Assembly (NCBI GenBank): GCA_037043235.1
Contig: JAWRVZ010000137.1
Coordinates: 987,501-1,051,500 of the forward strand
Length of the DNA stretch: 64,000 bases
From: Rhodeus uyekii
Lineage: Eukaryota > Chordata > Actinopteri > Cypriniformes > Acheilognathidae
Reading direction: 5' to 3'
How positions within the stretch are numbered: position 1 is the first letter of the stretch; every line of letters starts with the position of its first letter. The notes beneath the pieces were generated by a model that saw nothing but the letters and a program-made list of their open reading frames with translations, had not been told where the DNA came from and searched no databases. Shown here piece by piece: positions 26,283 to 45,113 of the stretch. The position numbers and the translations under genes are program-made.

Positions 26283-29200
26283 GTGTCACCAGATCAGTGC
26301 TGTCGTTTAACTCTCAACTGCTGCTTTGTGTTTCTTTCAGTGTAAATCTGGACTCGCTTCAGGCAGAAACAAATAATTTTCTAAAGAGACTAAAAGATGC
26401 GCAGAAAAGGGTTTCTTCGTCAGTTGAGGACGTCAAGGAGCAATTTTTAGGGATTATTGAGGTAGAAACGCTTGCTTAACTGTAATATTGTGAATATTAA
26501 AACCTATTAAAGTTTCCCTGTAGTCAATAATGTCCATTACAGAATCATTGCCATTACATTCATGCTTTTATCCAAAGCGACTTGCATTGCATTCAAGAAA
26601 CACATTGACTCTAATGGTGTTGACTGATTTTGCACATGGTTTGTCTGAAAGCACATTAAAAACGGCAAACATGCATATAAACCACATTTTAAAAAGTTGA
26701 TTTTAACCGAATAGGGTCTTTAATAAATTAAAATGTGAAATCATATACGTCAAAATGTGTTTTATTCAATAAGTCATAGCTTCCTGTGTGTCTCACAGTA
26801 GAGAGCAGCGCTTGCAAAGTCAAGGTCATGGGTTTGATTCCCAGGGAAAGCAAGAACTGATTAGATTGTCAATGTGTTTCTTGAATGCGATGATAAAAGC
26901 AGAATGTATTGTGTAGCTCCGCTCTCATCCATGCGTTTCCCGGTGATGTTCCCGTAGAGGAACCTGACGGCGTGTAAAGCTCTGGAGGAGCGTTTCTCCG
27001 ACATCGAGGGCAGGAAAGGGGATCTGGCTCGCTATCTGTGTGAAGATGTGGGTCAGCTCTCGCTGGACGAGCTGTTCGGCACCATCAAGACTTTCCGGCA
27101 GCTCTTCCTCAAAGCCTTAAAGGTGTGCGTTTGCTCCGGCTGTAAACCTCGTGAACCGCACCTGAGCTCCCGTTAATCCGTTCCTTCCTGCAGGAAAACA
27201 AGATCCGTAAAGAACAAGCTGCCAAAGCCGAGAAAAGAAAACAGCAGCTGGCGGAGGACGACTCCAAGAGACAGAAAGGAGAGGACGGGAAGATAAGTGA
27301 GTCGTTAATTAACGGACATGCACTGGTTAATTGTGTTTGTGTGATGTCGTGGCGCCCAGTATTTCTCTGTCATCACATTCAGTCGCTTCTTGCTGTGGAT
27401 TGAGTTTCACATCTGTGGAGGAATACAGATGTTCCACAACAATTTATGGGGCCAGATGTTATACATGCTCTTCCTGTATTTGAAACCCCAAAAAAAGTTA
27501 ATTAAACAAGCTTCTGTAACGCTTGTTTCTGACCTGACTACTCTCACAAATATGAGAAAATAGAAAATGGAACTTTGAGAAATTATGTAACTTTTTCTTT
27601 TTTTGTGTGTGTGTTTGTAGTGGTGTAAAAAACGTCAGAATTCCGGGGGGGAAAATGTAAATTGTGAGATGTAAACCCAGAATTCTTTGGGAAAAAAACA
27701 TCAGAAATACAAGATACATTCCGAAGAAGTCAGAAAGAAAGAACTCAGAATTCCAAAGAGGGGGAGGGGGAAAAGTCAATTCCAAAGGGGGAAAAAATTT
27801 CATTCTGAAGGGGGGGGGGGGGAGGGGAGGGGGGAGGAGTCAATTTCGAAGGGGGAACAATTCTGAAGGGGGAGGGGGGAAAAAGAAAAGGGAAGAAGTC
27901 AGAATTGTGAGATGTAAACCCAGAATTCCGAGGGAGAAAAATATCAGATATGTATAGATATGCGATATGTAAACTTGCGTTTCGTTAGCGGGAAAAAGGT
28001 CTGAATTGCGGAGAAAAAGTCACATGTTTTATGCTTTGTAATATGATTCTGAGGTGAAAAGCTTCCACAAGCTCTCTGTCTTCTGTCGTTCCAGTCCGGA
28101 GAGGGCCGGTGCCGGAGGAGGACGGCTGCATCATCGATCAGCTCCTGGCGGATATCCGGAAGGGTTTCCATCTGAGGAAGACTCGTCCCAGGTGCGAATC
28201 GGAAAGTGAAATGCTTAGGGATTCGGGAGCGTCCGGTAAGACCATGAACCCGTCCGGCTCTCCTCCGGCTGCAATGCAAACGCATCCGATTGTTTCTCTT
28301 CCGGCTTGTGCGATCCCGTCTATAGTGAGTGGATCAAAAGGGAATCCCATTAAAAACCAACGCTAACTTTTTCACCGCCGTCCAAAAAGAGCTTTTATTG
28401 AAAGATTGACATGCGATTCCTTCCTGTTTGCTTGTCCAGTCACTTATAGAGGCTTTTGGGATTTGAGCCGGATTCCTCACGTCCTGCTGCTCAACCAATC
28501 GGCTTTGCTTTGCTCTCACTTCTGATTGGTCGTTGACAGCTGTCAATCACGTACTTCAATGCATGTAAAACACAAGAAACTGCAAACATTTTAGTTGTTC
28601 TTTCACATTTAATGGGTTTCTCAACATTTTAAAGACTAGTTACATTTAAATCTTATAAATGGTTCAAGCTTTCCTGTGTCTAACAGTAGAGAGCAGTGCT
28701 TGCAACATCAAGGTCATGGGTTTGATTCCCAGGGAAAGCAAGAACTGATTAGAATATCAATGTTTCTCTTTTACCTTCTCGTCCATTTCAAGTGCTGCTT
28801 CATTGGGACAAATAGGTGAAAGTTATGCTGTTTCACGCATTTATATTCACTAAAACCGCATGTGCAAGAACTGCCCGAGCCCGAGCTGCATGTTAAACCC
28901 TGTCGAATTGAGTGTGTGTTTGTGCTTCATGCCGCCGTCTCCGTTCTCTAGTCAACACACACTGTTCTTGAACAAACCGATCTCTTCTCCTCCCGAAGCA
29001 GCAAGCGTCAGGTCTGTCGAAGGAGAAGCAGGATCATCTCCGGACGCTTCTCCAGAAGATCCGGGCAAAGACTGTGGCTCCAATCCTACAGGTGACGCTT
29101 CCTCGTTGGGTAACGGTGAGCCGGACGGCCTTCCTTCAGCCGCCATCAACTCCACCGATTCCCCACAAAACCACCGCGCAGATCAGCCTGACGCTTCCTG

Positions 29201-29947
29201 CCTCACAGACCCGCAGCTAAACCTCAGCAGGTGTACGGGCGATGACATCACTCGCACCGCACCTGTGAAAACACCTGCGCCTTTAAACGCTGTTGAGTCT
29301 AAAGCAAGCAGCCTCAAGGTTACAGACGGATGCATTAACCACCCGCTTCAGTTGAGTAACGAATACATGGACGATAACAGTAACGAGTGGTCAGGATTCA
29401 GAGTTGTGACGCGCGACGAAGTGGGCGGAGTTGTGCCACACGCCACACCCACTCTTCCTGTAAGCCACGCCCACCTGAAACCTGCAAATAAGAAATCTTT
29501 CTTCCAAAGAAACAAAAAAAGCAGTAATGAAGGTAATCTATTTATGTGTCTAATAAAGCTCATGTTTTTCAGCACTGCTGCTCGAACTCTAAAGTGTCCA
29601 ATGTGTTTTTAAAACATCCGGACTGGAAGCACGATAAATTTTGCTTTTTATAAATAAAATCTTTACTATTTACTAGTTCATGTTTAATTTCCTAAAGTCA
29701 CACTGCTGGGATATTCCTGGAAAATTCTGAAACGCATTTTCCTGTCGTTCAAAATCCCAGATGTTTCGCTAATTGTTTAAATCCCATGAAAACATGTTCA
29801 GGTCACATTTCAGCCCAAAATCAAAAGAGAATGTTTGTTTAGGGAGACATTTTGGAAAAATTAAAAGCATTTTCTTTCCAGAAAGTTACTTTTATAGTCA
29901 TATAGCACTACAAGTAGTATATTATATTTATAGCACATTTAAAAAAA

Positions 29948-29982
<35 letters not shown>

Positions 29983-32140
29983 GTGTACCAAATTTACATG
30001 CAGAAAATGTCTAGTTAATAAAATTAAAAGTTACGGTAAGCATACTATAAATATAATATACTACTTGCAATGCTTTGTGGATTGTAAAAGACTGTAAAAA
30101 AAGCTTTCTTCTGTGTATGTTCACTAAGATTAGTCTATTTACTTTATTTAAAACGATGCATGTATTGTATATTAAAGTAAATATGAACTAAAAATTTAGT
30201 ATATATTTGAGTGCTTTATGCTGATTGTAACTCTTATTTTAAACTTGTATCTAATTTTAAATTGCTTAATTTTAGTTTACTTTGTGCATGTATATTTTGC
30301 ATAATTAGGTTTTTTTATGTTTAATTAATGTAAAATATTTGAACACATTAATTTATATATAATAAAAAGATATAAAGTTTTTCCATTGTGACATTATGAA
30401 ATTATAGTTTGGGTGGGAGGACCTTGTATTTATATTTTATAATAAAATATCTTCCACACGAACGATCCCAAAGTCTCATTGCATAATGTCACAATGTGAA
30501 AAATGTATTCTTCTAAAAACAGGCTTTTGATTTTTGGTTGAAATGACCGACGTTTTCTGCACATGTTTTTGAATCGTCATTTATCATCTTTCTCAATAAT
30601 GATGATTCGGTTCCTGAAGCCAGTTCTCAGTAACCGTGTTCTGGCTGAATCGGTGTGTTCTGCTTTAGTCAGATGTGAGTATCTGGCGTCAGTGCTTTGC
30701 TGTTCTGTGTAGAGCCTTGAAGTGAATGTCCATCATTTCTTCAGCATGTCTCTCTCTCTTTGACTCTCTGAAGTCGAGGGTAACAGAGGCAATGGACGCT
30801 CTAAAAAGGCATGCGTGGTGCAGTAAAGGTAGGTCAAACGCCGCACTTATAGACCACTAACCGGGCCGAGCAGGACGTCCGCTCAAAACCGCCTAATCGA
30901 TCTCTAACCAAACCTGTCATTAACGTCTGTCTTGTCCTTCAACACGTGGGGATTCTCCTCCGAGGGCAAATAAACTCTCTGGTTTGGTCACAATCATGTT
31001 TGTCTTGTATAAATCAGTTTGTTTCATTACTGATTCCATTTCTTTGTGTTAACAAAGAGCTCTGCTTGTGTGTAACCTCAACCCGAGTCTTAATAACGAT
31101 GAATCTTTATTGTCTTTGTAAAGGGGCTGTAGAATTCAAAAACTGTAGAATTCTGATTCCTCTCATCAGGAGAACTGTCAATCAATCAATGGGAAAACAA
31201 AGTAACTTGTGTTATTTTATTGTGATATTTTGTTGTAAAAGTAATGCATTACTTGAACAGTAATGTGATTCGAGTTACTTGTAATCAGTTTACCAAATAC
31301 GTTTTAAAGTTTTGTTACAAACTGTTAATACATAAATTCTTACGGTCCCTTTATTATACAGTAATTTAGGTTCAGTGTGATTTTGTTTGAATTATTTCTG
31401 AAAGTCTCTTCTGCTCAGCAAGGCTGAATTTATTAGATGATAAATACAGTAAAACAGTGTAATATCAGTGTAAAACAGCTGTTTTCTATGTGAATCACAT
31501 GATCCTCCACAAATCATTCTGATGATGATCAACAAACATTTGATTATCAATTTTGAAAACGTAGAACAGTGATACATTTGTTTTTTTGTCAGGATTCTTT
31601 GAGCAAAGTTCTAAAAGAACAGCGTTCGTTTGAAATAGAATCTTTTGTAACATTTATAAATTAATCATCTCAAACTTTTGAACGGAAGTGCATATTAATG
31701 TAAATTTTAAATTTATCAGTGTTAAGCGTAAATTGCACAGAGAAATGCTTTTTGAATAGTGAATAGTAAATGATTGACAGCAGAAGAATGTGAATGTTCG
31801 GGTTCGTTGATCTGACCTCTGTGACCTTTAACCCGACGTTTTCATCTTAAGTGTCTGAAGTGTGAAAGATAAGCAAAGCAAATAGTTTTGAAATGAGTCC
31901 AGATGTACAGAATAAAGACTCTAAGCTCATAAAATAGAGAGATATAATAATGTTTTACATTTGATTTAATTTAATTTGGAGCTTATGTGTTTCTGAATTA
32001 ACCCTCAATCCTTTTCATAAACCTTATGCTGATTTTCTTTGCATTTCGGGTCAAATGTTGCTCGACGTTTAAGCACATTTTTCTCCCTGCTTATTTCAGG
32101 AAGTTCCAGGAAAAAGAGAGCAAAAGGGAGGAGGAGTTGA
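11648..32140 (+). CDS. inf2: inverted formin 2, 20 shared coding exons plus two alternative ends
   Basis: Inverted formin 2 nucleates, elongates and severs actin filaments, and in other vertebrates acts on ER and mitochondrial membranes. Coding exons: 11648-12047, 14666-14781, 16728-16887, 18088-18121, 18238-18379, 18447-18579, 19521-20228, 20809-20951, 22775-22836, 22963-23065, 23684-23769, 24483-24583, 24960-25030, 25682-25789, 26129-26199, 26341-26461, 26958-27122, 27194-27296, 28095-28235, 29002-29532. They are followed by a CAAX exon (stop at 30824-30826) or directly by the last exon (stop at 32138-32140). All phases close, giving 1183 or 1179 aa. Residues 1-328 form the DID, starting MSVKPDGVRKKWAAVRGRLG; 395-520 the proline-rich FH1; about 548-930 FH2; 955-973 the WH2-like DAD with LLADIRKGFHLRK. 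The start matches the human N-terminus. Intron 2 has a GC donor. Confidence 0.96.
12060..13440. repeat. tandem repeat of about 290 bp in inf2 intron
   Basis: Four to five diverged units, each with AAACCGATTATCGGTC (near 12286, 12567, 12850 and 13162), CAAGTAAAAGTAAGAATAAC, AGAGTCAAATATTTAG and AACAAACTTATTAAAAAGCA. Spacing is about 280-310 bases. The first unit begins only a few bases after the donor of coding exon 1. Confidence 0.85.
13441..14665. other. inf2 intron sequence, no gene seen
   Basis: Unremarkable AT-rich intron sequence with short (TA)n runs near 13465 and 13945. Open frames around 14300-14500 on the minus strand match nothing recognised. Confidence 0.5.
14666..14781 (+). other. 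inf2: inf2 coding exon 2 with a GC-AG donor
   Basis: The acceptor CCCTCCAG precedes GCTTTGGACACGTCC, and the exon ends CATTACAAG followed by GCAAGT instead of GTAAGT. Joining after AAG to the exon at 16728 (TCGGTGAAGACG) keeps the frame and the family sequence (HYKSVKTQQYRF). The next GT downstream (TCT|GTGAGA) would add 14 bases and break the frame, so the noncanonical GC donor at 14782-14783 is the supported choice. Confidence 0.85.
14901..15058 (+). mobile_element. tRNA-derived SINE, copy 3 (best preserved)
   Basis: Begins AGCTTTCCTGTAGCTCAAT and CAGTAGAGCAT, which reads like a tRNA 5' half with an A box, followed by the B box GGTTATGGGTTCGATCCC and the tail ATAAAAGTGTCTGTCAATTGC. It is the clearest evidence that this family derives from a tRNA. 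Confidence 0.8.
15060..16120. repeat. 20-bp minisatellite CTTCATATAG CTTCTTATAT
   Basis: The 20-base unit CTTCATATAGCTTCTTATAT and variants (CATCATATAG, CTGTATTTAT, CTTCATATAC) repeat about 50 times. A longer block near 15095-15200 recurs near 15615-15720 and 15915-15995, showing segmental copying inside the array. It lies in inf2 intron 2, directly after SINE copy 3. Confidence 0.95.
17000..17940. repeat. alternating inverted repeats (foldback-like element)
   Basis: Segments with GAATGTGATTTAG, CTAATATTGTAGCA and TGCCTGYTGTTTATTATAAAA occur several times in direct and reverse orientation: direct near 17040-17140, 17247-17300, 17640-17700 and 17748-17830, reversed near 17360-17480 and 17555-17610. 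The arrangement should fold into hairpins. It sits in inf2 intron 3 and shows no coding potential. Confidence 0.7.
18181..18234. repeat. (GT)27 abutting the inf2 exon 5 acceptor
   Basis: A pure GT run ends immediately before CAG|A at 18235-18237. The intron is only 116 bases long (18122-18237) and has no ordinary polypyrimidine tract; the microsatellite occupies that place. Confidence 0.9.
18760..18882 (-). mobile_element. tRNA-derived SINE, copy 4
   Basis: Reverse copy in inf2 intron 6, carrying the reverse B box GGGAATCGAACCCATGACC and the flank AGTTCTTGCTTTCCCTGG. The head end is truncated at GCGCTACTCTCTTA. Confidence 0.7.
18890..19520. other. T-rich degenerate TTTATTTAC-type intron sequence
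   Basis: The rest of inf2 intron 6 is a loosely repeated TTTACTTRTTTATT sequence without coding content. It contains a few CTAGCAA-type words near 19190-19240, related to the CTAGCAA arrays elsewhere in the window. Confidence 0.5.
19521..20228 (+). other. inf2: inf2 exon encoding FH1 and the start of FH2
   Basis: This 708-base exon encodes a charged linker, then FH1 with PPPPPLPGMG blocks that can bind profilin or SH3/WW partners, then PTLRMKKLNWQKL, the lead-in to FH2. A 36-base unit (PPPPPLPGMGAL) is repeated four times almost exactly between about 19865 and 20010, a coding minisatellite likely to vary in copy number between alleles. Reverse-strand glycine-rich frames here are shadows. Confidence 0.93.
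20965..21062 (+). mobile_element. retroposon 3' tail with TGACT repeats
   Basis: TAAAGCTGCTTTGAAACAAT, GCGCTATATAAATAAAGG and a terminal GACTTGACTTGACTTGACTT tract form a typical 3' end of a fish LINE or SINE. Only the tail is present. It is immediately followed by array B. Confidence 0.55.
21063..22505 (-). repeat. 112-bp tandem array B, about 13 units, inverted
   Basis: The same unit as array A but reverse-complemented (TCATCTAATAAATTCAGC heads each unit), with the AAAACAGCTGTTTT palindrome in nearly every unit. Some units lack five bases (GTATCATC instead of GTATTTATCATC), so two unit lengths, 112 and 107, are mixed. It lies inside inf2 intron 8, about 270 bases before the exon at 22775. 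The non-repeated element flanks seen around arrays A and C are missing here. Confidence 0.93.
22849..22919. repeat. (GT)n just after the inf2 exon 9 donor
   Basis: A pure GT run of about 70 bases begins a few bases after the donor TG|GTAAGA, inside a 126-base intron (22837-22962). Confidence 0.9.
23170..23625 (+). mobile_element. MITE-like element, left arm of intronic inverted pair
   Basis: Contains AGCTCCGCCCCTCTGAGAGC, CTCTGATTGGTCAGAACCC and GATTGGCGATACGAACAGTA. A nearly identical copy in reverse orientation lies at 25125-25580. It sits in the intron between inf2 coding exons 10 and 11. It has no coding capacity, and both ends are diverged. Confidence 0.8.
24000..24400. repeat. degenerate CTAGCAA repeat
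   Basis: Loose tandem repetition of words such as ATGCTAGCAACATG and GTTAGCAATGTGCTAATTCA. Related blocks occur at 41050-41640 and 42340-42800 in adss1. Intronic in inf2. Confidence 0.7.
24584..24850. repeat. decayed GT/GTGA repeat after the inf2 exon 12 donor
   Basis: GTGAGTGTGTGTGCGAG-type sequence starting in the donor itself, with many point changes, giving threonine/histidine-rich open frames on the minus strand that are not genes. Confidence 0.75.
25125..25580 (-). mobile_element. MITE-like element, right arm of intronic inverted pair
   Basis: Reverse-complement copy of 23170-23625. Over the core, differences are only about one per several tens of bases; for example AGCGCTCATTATC in the left copy reads AACGCTCATTATC here. 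It lies in the intron after inf2 coding exon 13, so the pair brackets exons 11-13. Confidence 0.8.
26217..26286. repeat. (GT)n in inf2 intron 15
   Basis: Two GT runs separated by GAGAGAGAGCACGC within a 141-base intron. Confidence 0.85.
26535..26615 (-). mobile_element. SINE tail fragment
   Basis: Reverse fragment containing ATTCATGCTTTTATCCAAAG and CATTGCATTCAAGAAACACA, the 3' part of the SINE family without its tRNA-like head. Confidence 0.5.
26778..26902 (+). mobile_element. tRNA-derived SINE, copy 5
   Basis: Direct copy with AGCTTCCTGTGTGTCTC, B-box-like GGTCATGGGTTTGATTCC and the tail TGCGATGATAAAAGCAGA. It ends about 55 bases before the inf2 exon at 26958. Confidence 0.75.
27600..27960. 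repeat. polypurine GAATTC/GGGGGAAA repeat in inf2 intron 18
   Basis: Repeated words such as GTCAGAATTGTGAGATGTAA and long purine runs with up to 13 consecutive G (near 27810-27840). Several G-runs are close enough to allow G-quadruplex or triplex structures on the plus strand. The open frames crossing it are low-complexity artefacts. Confidence 0.75.
28095..28235 (+). other. inf2: inf2 exon with DAD/WH2-like motif
   Basis: Encodes IRRGPVPEEDGC followed by IIDQLLADIRKGFHLRKTR, the diaphanous autoregulatory segment of INF2, which also resembles a WH2 actin-binding motif (LLxxI...LRK). The donor GTCCG|GTAAGA at 28235/28236 is used here. An alternative donor, CCCAG|GTGCGA at 28191/28192, has a different phase and would need another acceptor. 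Reading on into the intron reaches a stop at 28364-28366. Confidence 0.9.
28667..28768 (+). mobile_element. tRNA-derived SINE, copy 6
   Basis: Direct copy starting AGCTTTCCTGTGTCTAAC with B-box-like GGTCATGGGTTTGATTCC; its tail is cut short after AATATCAATGTTTCTC. Confidence 0.7.
28876..28973 (+). mobile_element. hAT internal fragment before inf2 exon 20
   Basis: GAGCCCGAGCTGCATGTTAA through TCTCTAGTCAACACACACTG is nearly the same as the inside of the hAT element at 33719-33877 but lacks both terminal repeats. It ends about 30 bases before the acceptor of the long inf2 exon. Confidence 0.7.
29002..29532 (+). other. inf2: inf2 long C-terminal exon with tandem acceptor
   Basis: This 531-base exon encodes a low-complexity Ser/Pro/Asp-rich tail ending KKSFFQRNKKSSNE. 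The acceptor sits in GAAGCAG, where two AG sites three bases apart (exon start 28999 or 29002) keep the same frame and differ by one alanine, a NAGNAG arrangement. The donor is GAAG|GTAATC. The open frame extends upstream to 28860, but that part overlaps a hAT fragment and is judged intronic. Confidence 0.8.
29533..30773. other. inf2 intron 20 with (TA)n and a small inverted-repeat element
   Basis: Mostly AT-rich intron. A (TA)n run lies at about 29948-29980. At 30379-30503 two arms, TTTCCATTGTGACATTATG and the reverse form CATAATGTCACAATGTGAAA, enclose about 85 bases, which resembles a very small MITE. No exon other than the CAAX exon at its end was found. Confidence 0.55.
30774..30828 (+). 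other. inf2: inf2 CAAX exon (alternative)
   Basis: The acceptor CTCTCTGAAG precedes TCGAGGGTAACAG. Joined in phase to 29532 it encodes VEGNRGNGRSKKACVVQ and a TAA stop at 30824-30826. The ending CVVQ is a CAAX box and matches the KKxCxxQ end of mammalian INF2-CAAX, which is prenylated and ER-associated. A strong donor, AAAG|GTAGGT, follows the stop by two bases. The exon can therefore be a cassette: included for the CAAX form, skipped for the other. Confidence 0.85.
31395..31690 (+). mobile_element. unexpanded copy of the array-bearing element
   Basis: Starts AAAGTCTCTTCTGCTCAGCA, contains one partial 112-bp unit including AAAACAGCTGTTTTCTATG, and runs on through CACATGATCCTCCACAAATC, CAGGATTCTTTGA and CTCAAACTTTTGAACGG. 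It has the same order of parts as around arrays A and C but a single unit, so it shows the element before tandem amplification. It lies in the last inf2 intron. Confidence 0.75.
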
Positions 32141-32655
32141 GCGTATTCCTGCCGTGATCCTGTCATCCCGTCGGATCTGGTGGCTCGAGGAACAACTTGT
32201 GACGCTCTTTAAAGAAATGCGCATCGTTTCTGTGTTAGAGTTTGGCCTGCAGTGTTTTTAAATGCTAAATATTTAGATTTTTCCAAACTATTTTAAATAT
32301 TTGCACAGTTACGATGCTTCAAAACTTTGTTTACATGCTGTTGGAGAAGAGAGAGGAGGGGGGGGGGGGGAGGCTAATCATGAACTTAATGTTTTTGAAA
32401 CCTTTAAAATAACTTGCTGTTTGCTATTAATATTGCGCTGAATGTATGTAAATTTGAGAAGTACTAGTGCGTTCTTATAATACCTGTTGTAAAGTATTAT
32501 TGTAATGAAATGGCTAAGAAAAAAGGATTATATTTTGTGCTGGCAGTGGTTGAGCTGGACTGTTTATTATCTTTCATATTGATGTCTATGTATTTTTTTA
32601 TGTATGTAAAGAAATTCTAAATTATATATAAATAAAAATGTGCGGTCAGTGTTTG
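32100..32655 (+). other. inf2: inf2 terminal exon, non-CAAX end and 3'UTR
   Basis: The acceptor CTTATTTCAG precedes GAAGTTCCAGG. Joined directly to 29532 it encodes GSSRKKRAKGRRS and stops at TGA 32138-32140, a short basic tail without CAAX. When the CAAX exon is included, this exon is only 3'UTR. The UTR carries a G-run near 32358 and a poly(A) signal AATAAA at 32631-32636, followed by a GT-rich stretch. Confidence 0.75.
32631..32636 (+). terminator. poly(A) signal of inf2
   Basis: AATAAA about 490 bases after the non-CAAX stop, with GTGCGGTCAGTGTTTGTT downstream, a usual cleavage-site context. Confidence 0.7.
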
Positions 32656-33710
32656 TTCATCGAATGCATTCACATTTAAAATCCTAGGTAAAGATGTTGT
32701 TTCGCCCTCGATCATGTGGTTCAAAGTAACTTTCCCTAACACTGATTTACGTTGGTTTACAGTTTGCAAATGTTTTATCGCATCTCTGAAACGTCTCATT
32801 GTAATGAAGCTCCGCCCACTCACCTAACGTGATCGTCATAGGATGCATTGATTTATGTCTATGTGTTAATTTATATGCGCAAACAAAAAAATAGTAAATT
32901 CATCCCCTGTGGTTAATGTTTTCTATTGAATTTGACTGCTACTTGTTAAAAATCGAAATCCACCGTTACATTTTATTGTGCTATGTGCTAATAAAAACGT
33001 TTATGTTGTGAGGACATACACCAAAATTTCGCAATGTCTATTAAAACAGACGGATTATGTGTAATCCTTCATGTAGAATCAGCATTATCAGCAGATGTTT
33101 GATCACATGCTAAAGTTAAAAGAATTTGATCAATAGTGCTTTGTGACAATAATTACGTGTTTCTGGTTGCATACAAGTCTTTTATTGGATATTAAGTATG
33201 ACTGTTTACCTCCAATAACTCCAATGACTGGTTACTGGAATACAAAAAATAATGATAATTGTTTGCTTTAATAATCTCTCTTTGTCTGACTTCCATATCT
33301 GCCATGCTTGTAGACTTGACACTTTTCATCGGTGTTGTTTGTTACAATTGAATCCTTGTCCAATGCGCAATTGAAGAAAATCTAAATTATACATAAATGA
33401 AAAAAATTCGCCTTTAGGATTTGTTGAAAAAGTAGACCACTACATTTTGGGACACTAATTCTAACTGAATACTATTTAGCATGGATATGTAATCAACATT
33501 GACTGCGATTGGTCAATTCCAGAGTTATGACACCCTTAATCATCACAATAAATATTTTATTTACATTGTGTCTCCGCTGTTAGTTATAATGAGAGGATAT
33601 TCGACTAAAACGTAAACTTGCTCTAAGGTTCATTTATTTGTTTTGATCAATTCTGAGCGGGAATTTAAACATCTAATTGGCTGTTCTTTTAAACAGAAAC
33701 GCCCACGATT
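32656..33710. other. inf2-adss1 intergenic spacer
   Basis: Non-repetitive, AT-rich sequence without recognised exons, between the inf2 poly(A) signal and the hAT element. Confidence 0.5.
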
Positions 33711-33718
33711 GCCTACAA

Positions 33719-33877
33719 CAGTGGTCCCCAACCCCCCGTCCGCGGCCCGGTACCGAGCCCGAGCTGCATTTTAAACCCTGTCGAATTGAGTGTTTGTGCT
33801 TCATGCCGCCGTCTCCGTTCTCTAGTCAACGCAAACTGTTCCGGTACCGGTACCCCAAAAAAGGTTGGGGACCACTG
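33719..33877. mobile_element. complete small nonautonomous hAT element
   Basis: 159 bases bounded by terminal inverted repeats CAGTGGTCCCCAACC and GGTTGGGGACCACTG, with an exact 8-bp target duplication, GCCTACAA, at 33711-33718 and 33878-33885. The 8-bp duplication and CAGTG...CACTG ends are hallmarks of hAT transposons. There is no transposase, so it must have been moved in trans. The intact duplication suggests a fairly young insertion. Confidence 0.93.
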
Positions 33878-34099
33878 GCCTACAATACTCAACCAACATC
33901 CCATAATATAACAACCAGATCGCTCAAGAAATCCATGAACGTTGTCTCTTTATCTCTCCCCATAATAAAACGCCACTGTGAAGCGTGATGGATGCTCATA
34001 TTGTGTTCATATTTAGCTGTAAATGTAAATGTACCCGTCTTTGCCGCTTAATCCGAATTCAAATAGATTTACCGCGCAAAGTCGTTTGAAACTCAACTG

Positions 34100-34376
34100 G
34101 CAGTTTTAACGGCTCTGCTCTAACCGACGCTGAGGAAAGTAACATGTTCCACGAGGCTCTTTCCCTCAGCAGCGGTTCTAGCCTATTTACACTGAGTTAT
34201 AACGCGGCTTAGCTTTATTAATGTCGAATTGAAGGCTCAGCGGTGTATGATATATTATTATAGATATGATCTTCTATCTAAGAGGTCCGGAGCTGGGACG
34301 TCCCTCCCAGCTCGATCTACCCGCCCACTCCACACATTAGACTGTCATTAGTCTCGTGCGCCGCGGACTCGTCGTC
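34100..34376 (+). promoter_or_regulatory. adss1 promoter region
   Basis: Sequence upstream of the adss1 start, ending GTGCGCCGCGGACTCGTCGTC before ATG is reached within a CpG-bearing stretch. A 9-base inverted repeat, GAGCTGGGA...TCCCAGCTC, surrounds the palindrome GGGACGTCCC near 34290-34315; the ACGTC core resembles a half CRE. No TATA box is obvious. The promoter assignment rests on position. Confidence 0.45.

Positions 34377-45113
<10,737 letters not shown>

Noticed and set aside
28860..29001. Upstream part of the open frame as extra inf2 coding sequence
   Set aside because: It overlaps a hAT fragment that also occurs outside genes, and a good tandem acceptor starts the exon at 28999 or 29002; possible alternative use is noted in findings.
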